Origin: Malaya genurostris
Taxonomy: Eukaryota > Arthropoda > Insecta > Diptera > Culicidae
DNA length: 64,000 nt
NCBI RefSeq assembly: GCF_030247185.1
Contig: NC_080571.1
Coordinates: 7,127,001-7,191,000, forward strand
Direction: 5' to 3'
A program made the position numbers and the translations under genes. The number at the start of each line of letters is the position of its first letter. The first letter of the stretch is position 1. Below the pieces are notes generated by a model. It did no database searches, had not been told where the DNA came from, and saw only the letters and a program-made list of their open reading frames with translations. Shown one piece after another: positions 55,503 to 64,000 of this stretch.

Positions 55503-58500
55503 TTACACTTGTATATTAATGTGTTTAAGGAATTTATATATGAGCAACATATATGAAATATCCCGACTCGCCAACACATCTCGAACCGGAACATCAGGTG
55601 GTCTACCTCGGGCCCTGAGGGAGTCCTTTAAAACAGACCTGGCGTCACAATACCCCACACATGACCATACGACATGCTCGATGTCCTGATAACCGTTGCC
55701 ACAGGTGCAGAGACCGCTCTCCATGACCCCAATACGCCGAAGATGTGCGTTGAATGTGTAGTGATTAGACATGAGCCGAGACATAACACGAATGAAATCG
55801 CGACTCACGTTCATCCTTCTGAACCAAGGTTTCGTCGATACCCTAGGGATAATGGAATGTAGCCATCGTCCCAGTTCGTCATTACTCCATGTAGTTTGCC
55901 AACTTTCAAGTGCTCTTCGACGAGAAATACTGAAAAATTCATTGAAGCAGATTGGTCTTTCATAAATATCATCTTCTAATGCGCCCACTTTAGCCAATGA
56001 GTCTGCCTTTTCATTTCCCGGAATGGAACAATGTGAAGGGACCCAGACTAACGATATTGAATAAGACCGTTCAGATAAAGTTCGCAAGTGTTCCCGTATT
56101 TTCCCCAGGAAATATGGGGGATACTTTCCTGACTTCATTGCCCGGAGAGCTTCTATTGAGCTTAGACTGTCCGTGACAATGAAGTAATGGTCTTTGGGCA
56201 ACGTTTCAATGATCTCGAGGGTGTACTGAATAGCAGCTAATTCTGCGACGTAAACTGAAGCCGGATCACTGAGTTTGTACGAAGCGGTGATGTTCTGATT
56301 GAAGATGCCGAAGCCTGTGGACTCGTTGATGTTTGATCCGTCAGTGTAAAACATCTTTTCACAGTTGACTGTTCTAAATTTATTATAAAAAATATTTGGG
56401 GCCACTTGAGGGCGCACGTGTTCCGGAATTCCACGAATCTCTTCTCTCATGGATGTGTCGAAAAACACAGTAGAATCAGAAGTATCCAAGAAATGAGCAC
56501 GGTTGGAAACAAACGAAGAAGGATTAATATTCTGAGCCATGTAATCAAAATACAAGGACATAAAACGGGTCTGAGAATTGAGCTCGACAAGCCTTTCGAA
56601 GTTTTCAATCACCATCGGATTTAAGATATCGCATCGGATTAGCAATCGATATGAGAGATCCCAGAATCGAGTTTTCAACGGTAAGACGCCCGCAAGCACT
56701 TCGAGACTCATCGTATGAGTCGACTGCATGCAACCTAAGGCAATACGCAAACAACGATACTGAATTCTTTCCAGTTTAATGAAATGGATGTTCGCGGCGG
56801 ATCGGAAGCAGAAGCATCCATATTCCATTACGGACAATATCGTTGTTTGGTACAGCCTGATCAGGTCTCCTGGGTGGGCACCCCACCATGATCCGGTTAT
56901 TGTACGAAGAAAGTTAATTCTCTGTTGGCATTTTTGTTTCAGATACCTAATATGACATCCCCAGGTGCCTTTGAAGTCGAACCAGACCCCGAGATATTTG
57001 AATGTGAAGACCTGAGCTATGGTTTCACCCCTTAGTTGAAGCTGTAGTTGTGCTGGTTCTCGCTTCCTTGAAAATACAACCAGCTCAGTTTTCTCCGTAG
57101 AGAAGTCGATACCAAGTTGAAGAGCCCACGTGGACAAGTTGTGGAGTGTATCTTGTAATGGTCCTTGCAGATCGGCAGTTTTGGATCCTATAATGGACAC
57201 AACGCTGTCGTCGGCAAGTTGTCTTAGCGTGCAAGATGTGTTGATATATTCATCGATATCTTTTACGTAAAAATTGTATAAAAGGGGGCTTAAGCGTGAG
57301 CCCTGAGGAAGACCCATGTAGCTAAATCGTATTGTCGACAAATCACCATGTGCGAAATACATGTGTTTCTCGGACAATAGATTATATAAAAAGGTGTTCA
57401 AAACCGGCGAAAGACCATGCTGGTGCAGCTTCTTAGATAGGATATTTATAGAAACTGAATCAAAAGCCCCCTTGATGTCTAGAAATACTGATGCCATTTG
57501 TTCTTTACGAGCAAATGCCATTTGAATTTCTGTTGAGAGCAACGCAAGACAATCGTTCGTTCCTTTACCCCTGCGGAAACCAAATTGTGTATCTGAAAGA
57601 AAGCGATTAGTTTCGACCCAATTGTCTAGACGGAAGAGAATCATTTTTTCGAACAACTTCCGGATACAGGAAAGCATAGCAATCGGCCGATACGAATTGT
57701 GATCGGAGGCTGGTTTCCCAGGTTTTTGAATGGCGATAACTCTCACTTGTCTCCAGTCGTGTGGGACAATATTACCCTCGAGGAACTTGTTGAATAAATT
57801 CAGCAAGCGTCTTTTGGCGGTGTCAGGCAGATTCTTCAACAAGTTGAATTTGATTCTGTCTAACCCCGGGGCCTTATTGTTACATGACAAGAGCGCAAGT
57901 GAGAACTCTACCATCGAAAACGGTGTTTCGTTTGTATTTGATGTCGCGGCGCGGGAGATCTTCTGTTCCGGAACAGAGTCTGGACATACTTTTTTAGCGA
58001 AATCGAATATCCAACGGTTGGAATATTCGTCGCTTTCGTTCGTGGTGTTTTGGTTTCGCATTCGTCGGGCTGTGTTCCAAAGAGTGCTCATCGATGTTTC
58101 TTTTGTTAATCCGTCAACAAACCGTCGCCAGTAACCTAGTTTCTTTGCTTTAACTAAGTTCTTCATTTGCTTATCTAGCGCTGCGTAATTTCTATAATTA
58201 TCAGGTGTTCCATATTTTCTGAACTTTTTGAATGCTAAAGATCTTTCCGCGTTCAGTGATGAGCACTCTTTGTCCCACCACGGATTGGGGGGAAGGATGT
58301 TAGTTTTCGCGCCGGGTACACGTTTCGTCTGAGCTTGAATCGCGGAGTCGAGAATCAAGCCAGCAAAAAGCGTGTACTCTTCCTCCGGAGGAAGTTCTTG
58401 TGTTGTTTCCAGTTTCTCAGACATCGAATTTGCGTAATATTTCCAATCAATATTTCGTGTGAGGTCATACGAAACATTGATTGTCTCCGATGGTCTTAAT

Positions 58501-59183
58501 CCGTTGGCGATTGAAATTACGATAGGTAGATGATCGCTACCGTGGGGATCGGGGATTACCTTCCACTTGCAATCCAACCGTAGCGATGTCGAGCAAAGGG
58601 ATAAGTCTAGCGCACTTGGTCTTGCTGGTGGTGCAGGAATCCGTGTCATTTCTCCCGTATTCAATATTGTCATATTGAAGTTGTCACAAATATCATGGAT
58701 CATAGCTGATCTGTTATCGTCATGAAGACAACCCCATCCCGTACCGTGTGAGTTAAAGTCTCCTAAAACCAACGTTGGTGCGGGAAGGAGTTCTATGATA
58801 TCACTGAGCCGCTGATGCCCAACCGAGGCTCTAGGGGGAATGTAGATGGAAGCAATACAAAGGTCCTTACCTTTGATTGTAACATGACATGCGACAACTT
58901 CAATACCTGGTATCGAGAGGAGGTTAATTCGATAAAAGGAATAGCACTTTTTGATTCCCAAAAGTACTCCTCCATAGGGGGTTTCTCGATCCAAACGAAT
59001 AATATTAAAATTGTGGAAGTTGAGAGATATTTCAGAAGTTAACCAAGTTTCGCACAATGCAAATGCATCGCAATTCGTGGTATATAATAAATGTTTGAAG
59101 GAATCAATTTTTGGGATGATACTTCTGCAATTCCATTGTAAAACAGTGATCAAATCCTTGACCTCATTGGATAAATTAGCCAT
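55503..59183 (-). CDS. ORF2 polyprotein: endonuclease, reverse transcriptase, RNase H
   Basis: 1226 aa from MANLSNEVKD. Apurinic-type endonuclease at the N-terminus: QWNCRS (Asn18), ALCETWL (Glu45), GDFNSHGTGWG (Asp142) and HGSDHLP (about 215-219). Reverse transcriptase about 440-700: KAPGLDRI, FLDIKGAFDS (Asp569), LPQGSRLSPLLYN and RQLADDSV; the usual YADD/FADD is LADD here, with both aspartates present. RNase H about 940-1070: FYTDGSN (Asp948), VAELAAIQYTLE (Glu981), VTDSLSS (Asp1005) and WVPSHCSIPGNEKAD (Asp1061). A C-terminal CTCGNGYQDIEHVVWSC motif closes it. All catalytic residues I expect are present, so it reads as functional. It would nick target DNA and copy its own RNA in the nucleus. 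Translation probably depends on reinitiation after ORF1. Confidence 0.95.
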   Translation of the reverse strand: MANLSNEVKDLITVLQWNCRSIIPKIDSFKHLLYTTNCDAFALCETWLTSEISLNFHNFNIIRLDRETPYGGVLLGIKKCYSFYRINLLSIPGIEVVACHVTIKGKDLCIASIYIPPRASVGHQRLSDIIELLPAPTLVLGDFNSHGTGWGCLHDDNRSAMIHDICDNFNMTILNTGEMTRIPAPPARPSALDLSLCSTSLRLDCKWKVIPDPHGSDHLPIVISIANGLRPSETINVSYDLTRNIDWKYYANSMSEKLETTQELPPEEEYTLFAGLILDSAIQAQTKRVPGAKTNILPPNPWWDKECSSLNAERSLAFKKFRKYGTPDNYRNYAALDKQMKNLVKAKKLGYWRRFVDGLTKETSMSTLWNTARRMRNQNTTNESDEYSNRWIFDFAKKVCPDSVPEQKISRAATSNTNETPFSMVEFSLALLSCNNKAPGLDRIKFNLLKNLPDTAKRRLLNLFNKFLEGNIVPHDWRQVRVIAIQKPGKPASDHNSYRPIAMLSCIRKLFEKMILFRLDNWVETNRFLSDTQFGFRRGKGTNDCLALLSTEIQMAFARKEQMASVFLDIKGAFDSVSINILSKKLHQHGLSPVLNTFLYNLLSEKHMYFAHGDLSTIRFSYMGLPQGSRLSPLLYNFYVKDIDEYINTSCTLRQLADDSVVSIIGSKTADLQGPLQDTLHNLSTWALQLGIDFSTEKTELVVFSRKREPAQLQLQLRGETIAQVFTFKYLGVWFDFKGTWGCHIRYLKQKCQQRINFLRTITGSWWGAHPGDLIRLYQTTILSVMEYGCFCFRSAANIHFIKLERIQYRCLRIALGCMQSTHTMSLEVLAGVLPLKTRFWDLSYRLLIRCDILNPMVIENFERLVELNSQTRFMSLYFDYMAQNINPSSFVSNRAHFLDTSDSTVFFDTSMREEIRGIPEHVRPQVAPNIFYNKFRTVNCEKMFYTDGSNINESTGFGIFNQNITASYKLSDPASVYVAELAAIQYTLEIIETLPKDHYFIVTDSLSSIEALRAMKSGKYPPYFLGKIREHLRTLSERSYSISLVWVPSHCSIPGNEKADSLAKVGALEDDIYERPICFNEFFSISRRRALESWQTTWSNDELGRWLHSIIPRVSTKPWFRRMNVSRDFIRVMSRLMSNHYTFNAHLRRIGVMESGLCTCGNGYQDIEHVVWSCVGYCDARSVLKDSLRARGRPPDVPVRDVLASRDISYMLLIYKFLKHINIQV

Positions 59184-60528
59184 CGAAGGATACAATCGCT
59201 GAAAGAAGGGGCCATTTTACAGTCAACTGTTTCAAAAACGTCTCAGCTACGGGTACAAAGGTCATCAAAATACCTTTCAAGGGGTCAGAGATATTGAAAG
59301 TTTTAAAAATCCAGTCCACTATATCAGAGAATTTAATAAATCCAGCATTTGGTTGATTCTTTGACTGGTCTTTAGGGGCAATTGAGTTTTTGTTTGTCTT
59401 AGGAAGTGTTGGAAACTCCTTATCAGATCTCAGTTTTTCTAGATCAGGAGCTATTCTTTGCTTCGGTGTTTTACTAACACTACCATTAGCTGTTACTTTT
59501 GGAGGCCCCTCAAGGGCAACCTTCGAACCCTTACTAGGTAGCTTATGAGAGGAAATATTTCTCCTTTTCCTGTTGCTACGAGGGATGGCCGAAGATGTGC
59601 CTTCGAGAGGGTCGTCTGAATCGCACTCGTCTGTTGACAAGCAAGCATAGGGATTTGCAGATGGGCTTGGTGGTGTAGCACTCTTTAGCATTTCTGCAAA
59701 TGTGCGCTTGGAGCGTTCCCTCAAAGAGTGCTTTAGCTTATCTCCACGCAATTTGTAGGTGGGACATGCTGAGAGATCATGCGGACCCTCACTGCAGTAG
59801 AGACACTTTTCAATGTCTCTTCCGCAAGAGCCATCCGCATGACGCTCTCCACACTTCGAACAACGAGGCCGATTCGCACAATGGGAGGCTGTGTGTCCTA
59901 ATTGCTGGCAATTAGTACAGTTCATAACCCGCGGCACGAAGAGACGTACGGGTAGACGAACCCTGTCCAGAAGGACATAATTTGGCAAAGCCGAACCAGC
60001 GAAGGTCACACGATACGAGTTCGATTGAGGATAAGATTTTGACCCATCCTCGGCGATCGATACTGAATGCAAGCGTTTGCAATCCAGTATCTTCAGATTC
60101 TTGAGTAAGGGGTTTTTGAAACCGCCAACCCCGTGCTCAAGAATATCTGCGCAAGTCAAACCTGCATCTGTGACCACGCCGTCTATTTCGACTTCGCGGG
60201 CTGGTACATATACGCGATAATCCCGCGTAAAGAGCTCATTTCGAACGATCTCATTAGCCTGCTTTAAGCTGGTCAACGAGACCCTGAGTTTGTCGGAGCG
60301 CATTTTTACTATTTGTGTGATAGTCGGGTAATGTGACGTCAGGTTCTTATTTAATGTCAATAAATTCAATGTTTTATCTTTAGATTTGGTCCGGAAGTAC
60401 ACCACATATGGACCGGTCGATAGCGAGGGTTCATCGGAATATTCCTTAATCCGGGGGGTTTTATTACTGTCAACAACAGGCGGATTAGGATCTGTCTTCA
60501 TTTCTTCGTCTGGAGGGGGAGGACTCAT
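59176..60528 (-). CDS. ORF1 protein of the I-like retrotransposon
   Basis: 450 aa from MSPPPPDEEMKTD. Residues about 40-110 and 120-200 look like RRM-type RNA-binding folds (GPYVVYFRTKSKDKTLNLLT; NSYRVTFAGSALPNYVLLDR). They are followed by three zinc knuckles: C204-C207-H212-C217 (CTNCQQLGHTASHC), C223-C226-H230-C235 (CSKCGERHADGSC) and C242-C245-H250-C255 (CLYCSEGPHDLSAC). The C-terminal 190 residues are basic and Ser/Pro-rich, then a hydrophobic end (FIKFSDIVDWIFKTFNISDP). It should coat element RNA in a ribonucleoprotein with ORF2 protein. The frame is intact. Its stop codon overlaps the ORF2 start (ATGGCTAA). It has three knuckles, whereas the small ORF1-only elements encode one, so they are different lineages. 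Confidence 0.93.
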   Translation of the reverse strand: MSPPPPDEEMKTDPNPPVVDSNKTPRIKEYSDEPSLSTGPYVVYFRTKSKDKTLNLLTLNKNLTSHYPTITQIVKMRSDKLRVSLTSLKQANEIVRNELFTRDYRVYVPAREVEIDGVVTDAGLTCADILEHGVGGFKNPLLKNLKILDCKRLHSVSIAEDGSKSYPQSNSYRVTFAGSALPNYVLLDRVRLPVRLFVPRVMNCTNCQQLGHTASHCANRPRCSKCGERHADGSCGRDIEKCLYCSEGPHDLSACPTYKLRGDKLKHSLRERSKRTFAEMLKSATPPSPSANPYACLSTDECDSDDPLEGTSSAIPRSNRKRRNISSHKLPSKGSKVALEGPPKVTANGSVSKTPKQRIAPDLEKLRSDKEFPTLPKTNKNSIAPKDQSKNQPNAGFIKFSDIVDWIFKTFNISDPLKGILMTFVPVAETFLKQLTVKWPLLSAIVSFDG

Positions 60529-60665
60529 TGTGCTTACTGTAGCACGAGGTTATATTTAGGCAAGTGGTAAATTATAAGAGGGATGCAACAATAAACTGTA
60601 ATAAGGGCAGAATAAAGAAAAAAAGCAATACTTAGCTTGTTGTACAGTTGCAAGGAACGGTCGCC

Positions 60666-60967
60666 AAAAAACCTCTACGAGGAAAAGCACAAAGCACCAG
60701 CTAACGGTTCGGTGCGAAGGTGCAAAAAACCTCACCGAGGAAAAGGCACAAATAAACTGTTTATAGTTTGTATGGACTAACGGTATCACTTCACTTCAAT
60801 GTTCGATCACAATCGACACAGGGAACAATGGCCGCTTGTTTATAATCCGCACACTTGGCCTTGATCGGCGGAACAATAACCGGCTAACGGTACCGTTTCG
60901 ATCGACCGCTCACAATAAGGCACTGTTCTATTATATAATGCGAAAAAAAAACCTCTCAGAGGAAAAA
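60666..60967 (-). repeat. Three copies of a small stem-loop in the 5' UTR of the I-like element
   Basis: AAAACCTC-NNN-GAGGAAAA occurs at 60666-60686 (TAC spacer region), 60724-60744 and 60947-60967. Each can form a CCTC/GAGG stem flanked by A and T runs. The three spaced copies in a leader suggest a protein-binding or packaging site for element RNA; this is inference. Confidence 0.6.
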
Positions 60968-61055
60968 GCACTATTGTCTATCACACAATATCGTCCGACC
61001 ACTTTATCACACACACACAACTGGTTTTCAATGCTTTCGCAGTAAATCCAAATCA

Positions 61056-61090
61056 CGTCTGTTCGCTCGGAAGGTTGAAACGGCAATGAA
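61056..61090 (-). promoter_or_regulatory. 5' terminus and internal promoter of the I-like element
   Basis: Taking the A of the initial CATTG as +1 (61087), AGACGTG begins at +28 (61060 downward). It matches the extended downstream promoter element RGWCGTG and its required spacing. As I recall, the Drosophila I factor has a similar CATT...CACTTCAACCTCCGA start. Confidence 0.7.
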
Positions 61091-61102
61091 TTCAACTAAA
61101 AT

Positions 61103-62065
61103 GTTGTTGATTTAACTAACATATCTGTTGATTTTGACATAACCATTCAGGTAACCGAAATTGTTGTATTCAAATGCAGTCACTTGGCGGAGAACGAAGA
61201 CAGCAAAACGCAGAAAAAACACATCTTCATTTCACCAGAAGCGTTTCATATTGAAAATTTTCAATGGTAAATGAACGTCATTTATGTTAGTTACGTAGTG
61301 GTCGTTTTATGTAAGTTAAATAGATATTCCTAGAGTATAAATGTTTTAATTTCATTTGAGAGTAATGTATTCTAGGACAGTTCATGTCAATGTTACTAAA
61401 ACCGCTTAACGCTTAAAAATTTGCTGCTAAAGTGAAGTGGTACTATTTGTATTTTCTTGAAAGTGTATCTGTAGCATTAGGTTTACCAGCGAGCCATTCT
61501 GCAAGTGAAGGAAAAATTTCTTAACTCCCTGTGACCATTTTTCTGGTGAGTTCCCTTTTGAGAATTGTAATCTTTTGCTTCATTTCTATATCCTTTGTGA
61601 GTTTAGTGATAAAGATATAAGCAGTTAATTAGGAAAAATTTCGTTGTTCAAGCAGTTAATGATTAGCTGCCCCCCGAAGAGGCTAACAGTAAAAAATATT
61701 TATTGCAATTGGCGTCTTAAGTTCAAATAACTGAATAATTGGTTGAAACAACTGAGACATTTTTTTGCTTTCATGCATACAAGTAACTTTGCTGGGATTG
61801 TGTCTTTGCTCAATTGCACGAGTGACATCTCATTAAAACGTTTCATTGTTCGCTCAGGGTGTTTGGCATTGCTCAATTGAAACGTTTCATTACTTGTTTT
61901 TGGTGCGTGTCTTTGTTGGATGTCGTTGCTAAGCTGCCAGCACGATAAATAAAAAATGACAGATTAGTTAAAACAACAGTCGATTAGTTGTACCAAATTT
62001 TAACCAACCAAAATCAGAAAAACAACTAATATTTTAGTTGTTTTGCGATCGCTGGCGTTTCCGTG
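61103..62065 (+). other. Right part of miniature element copy C
   Basis: Non-coding remainder of copy C after the retrotransposon: AT-rich, ending ...TTTTAGTTGTTTTGCGATCG then CTGGCGTTTCCGTG. Confidence 0.65.
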
Positions 62066-62188
62066 TGGTCAGCTGTATCATGCCTTCAAAAAAATCGTCA
62101 GCATTTTTGTCCATTTTTCCCCACTGTGCATCGCTAGAGAGCAGAAGCTTTCATTTATCGCCTTCAGCTGTACAAATGCGATACTATA

Positions 62189-63376
62189 CACGGAACGACC
62201 GAAATTAGCTCTGCGCCTAATTCGTATTACTGTTTCTGAATTAGTTGATTTCAACAACAAAATTTCCAAAATAACTATAAAATTAGTTAAAATTTAGAAT
62301 TTACTGTGCTGAAAAAAACTCTTATTTTTAGAGAATGTGTTTAGTTGGCGAAAATTCTGGACACAAACCAGCAATATTTCAATCCAACACGAAATTCTCA
62401 TTGACAACTAATTTCGTTATTAAAATCAAAAACTTTGATTCTATTTATCTATCACCGTCATTACTGAAGGACAGCAGTGTCAAAGCAAAACAATCCATTA
62501 AAAAGCTAAAAAGGACAGTATTGTGAAACTGCTTGCAAATTGTTCAGATGTTTTTCGCATGTGTTACGATATATCCATATATAAATTTCTAAACCGATAT
62601 GTAAAATGACATAAACTGTCAGTGGAAAGTGTATTTATTAAGAATTTGTGCGCATTTGATTCAATTGTGGGTAATAATGTTTTTACGCGAAACAGTGAAG
62701 TGAGTTTCGAATGTTGCACTCTAATTGTACACGTCAAATGATGTTTTTTGTATCTTCTAACATTCCGGGCTACACCGTTCGGTGTATTACTTGTATTCGG
62801 TTTCTGTTTTCTGAGTGCTCAAAGTTTTCAGTGAGAGAGTCGATTTCGCGAAGTCGAATGAAGAAAACAGCGATTTAGAAGTAAAATTTTCAAAAAGAAG
62901 TTTATGTTCCGCTTATGTCTTTTTCTCCAATACAACATCGTATTTAAACCTGCCAATATAGAAAAGATAACCGCGACTGAAATTTTTTTCGGTAGTAGTG
63001 TGTCATCTAGTGGCTAGTAGTCATTACGGTGTTAACGTTTTTTCGGTGACAGAGCGCCATATAGCTGCAAATGGCAGAAACCAATTCAACCATTTATGTT
63101 GGTTGAAAACAACGTTTTATTTCTCTAATTCAACTAAAAAGTTAGTTGAATGGATATGAAGTGTGCCTTAGCTAAGAAATGAAAGCACGTTTAATTGGTG
63201 AATTCAACTAAAAAAATAGCCATTTCAACAAATATTTTATTATTATTAAGGGGACTAGAATTAAAAAATTTAACCTAGCAAAAGTAAGATTTTTTTAGTT
63301 GTCTCAAAAAATAACTAACCAAAATCAGAAAATCAACAAATTTTTTCGCCAAAATGCTAATTTCGGTCTTTCCGTG
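62189..63376 (+). mobile_element. TA-type miniature element, copy B (1188 bp)
   Basis: Same ends as copy A (CACGGAACGACCGAAATTAG ... TCGGTCTTTCCGTG), flanked by TA at 62187-62188 and 63377-63378. About 95% like copy A by eye, with one deletion of about 62 bp. Non-coding. Confidence 0.9.
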
Positions 63377-64000
63377 TACGAACATTTAGACTGTGGACCA
63401 TTTAGCAAATAAATTTTACATTCGGTTTAAACTAAACATTTCGATAGTTATTTTTCATCGTGTTACGTTTAGAATTTGACAATGTGGCAAATTTACATAT
63501 TTACAGATATTTGAAATTAAGAAGTATTATAATTGCACTACAAAAAGCGTAGGAAAATTCTAGGAAAAAACATATTTCAATTAAATATGGTCGAATGATT
63601 TTATTTTATGTTGGAGTGGTATTTTGGTCACTCTAACACCCATGTTTGAGAATGGAATAATCGTTAAAATTCTGAAACATGATGTACTTCATTTTAATGA
63701 CACCCAAAAAATATACGCCCGACAAAAATACATTAGAATGGTCAATTACCCTATCGAACTGTCACAATGGAAAACAACTACTGGGGTAACAAAAATTTAA
63801 AATTACTCGCAAATGTGTTTGCAGCTTTAATTCGTTAGCATCACCATATGGAATTAATTTAGATTGAACGGAATATAAAGACCCGGAAAGAATTCCCGAA
63901 GCTTAAGCTTAACTCTGCTTGTGCAAGGGCACTGATAGATGCATCGTTATTTTGATCATTTAATTTAGCTCATTGTGTTGCTTTCCTTTTTGTTACTTTT
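63377..64000. other. Unassigned DNA to the window end
   Basis: AT-rich; no gene or recognised repeat. Confidence 0.45.

Larger units (their letters stand above)
54862..61090 (-). mobile_element. Full-length I-like non-LTR retrotransposon (6.2 kb), inserted in copy C
   Basis: The minus-strand 5' end is at 61088-61090 (CATTGCCGTTTCAACCTTCC), the 3' end a poly(A) of about 20 (T run 54862-54881). Target duplication TTCAACTAAAAT at 54851-54862 and 61091-61102; the last base is shared with the tail. Order: 5' UTR (about 560 bp), ORF1, ORF2, 3' UTR (about 620 bp), poly(A). ORF2 has endonuclease, reverse transcriptase and RNase H, the set found in the I group of clades (I, LOA, Loner and relatives). 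Both frames are open, so this is a young and potentially competent copy. The clade within the I group needs a tree. Confidence 0.93.
54789..62065 (+). mobile_element. TA-type miniature element family, copy C, split by the I-like retrotransposon
   Basis: Left end CACGGAGAACCCGCAGATCA (54789) and right end GCGATCGCTGGCGTTTCCGT-G (62065) form inverted ends related to copies A and B. The right part shares AAAATCAGAAAAACAACTAA with copy A. Without the retrotransposon and one target duplicate it is about 1.04 kb. It is flanked by TG on both sides where A and B have TA. It is older and more diverged than A and B. Confidence 0.7.

Noticed and set aside
55336..55689. Plus-strand frame under ORF2 and its 3' UTR
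   Set aside because: Shadow of the retrotransposon's real minus-strand coding region, as are the other plus-strand frames between 55.6 and 60 kb.
59184..59195. ORF2 start at 59195
   Set aside because: That codon is TTG; the first ATG is at 59183 and overlaps the ORF1 stop.

Overview
The window looks like a piece of a large, AT-rich, transposon-laden insect genome, most likely a culicine mosquito. The evidence is a Dpr-type immunoglobulin exon (insect synaptic adhesion family), an ITmD37E-type transposase relic (a family described from mosquitoes), mariner, maT-like, pogo-like and hAT-type debris, tRNA-derived SINEs that resemble mosquito SINEs, and a full-length RNase H-bearing non-LTR retrotransposon. 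No bacterial or viral gene organisation is present. The species is an inference.

Layout. 1-2.2 kb: a perfect 8-mer satellite, then TATAA-rich sequence and a long (AAT)n microsatellite. 2.3-9.2 kb: mostly unassigned, with one convincing cellular exon (4736-4971, Dpr family) and decayed dispersed repeats. 9.2-14.2 kb: a nested transposon cluster. It holds a long-TSD element (called LT here) carrying a hAT miniature element, then a cascade in which an old ORF1-like retroelement relic was hit by a second copy, which was hit by another hAT copy, with a later local tandem duplication. 14-24 kb: SINEs, a pogo-like deletion derivative, unassigned DNA. 24.5-28.5 kb: a mariner relic interrupted by a third ORF1-like retroelement, then a large foldback-ended repeat interrupted by a fourth, intact copy. 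28.9-33 kb: small elements and unassigned DNA. 33.1-34.9 kb: a second LT copy carrying a rearranged maT-like element. 35.6-50.5 kb: decayed transposases, foldback hairpins, SINEs and more repeat copies. 51.1-52.0 kb: an ITmD37E pseudogene. 52.6-63.4 kb: three copies of one ~1.0-1.25 kb TA-targeting miniature element. One of them is split by a 6.2 kb I-like retrotransposon with two intact ORFs, an apparently intact 5' end, a poly(A) tail and target-site duplications.

The most interesting system is the small retroelement family at 11.8-13.5, 25.0-26.1 and 26.6-27.6 kb. Each unit starts at the same CAGTTCG initiator, with an AGTCG downstream promoter element exactly at +28. Each encodes only an ORF1-like protein (RRM-like region plus one CCHC knuckle), ends in a shared AATAAA-containing tail and is flanked by target-site duplications. 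No endonuclease or reverse transcriptase is encoded, so these look like ORF1-only ('half-LINE') retroelements moved in trans. A second unusual family is LT, with 22 and 27 bp target-site duplications. The insertions date one another, and two of them can be checked against an empty site inside the same window.
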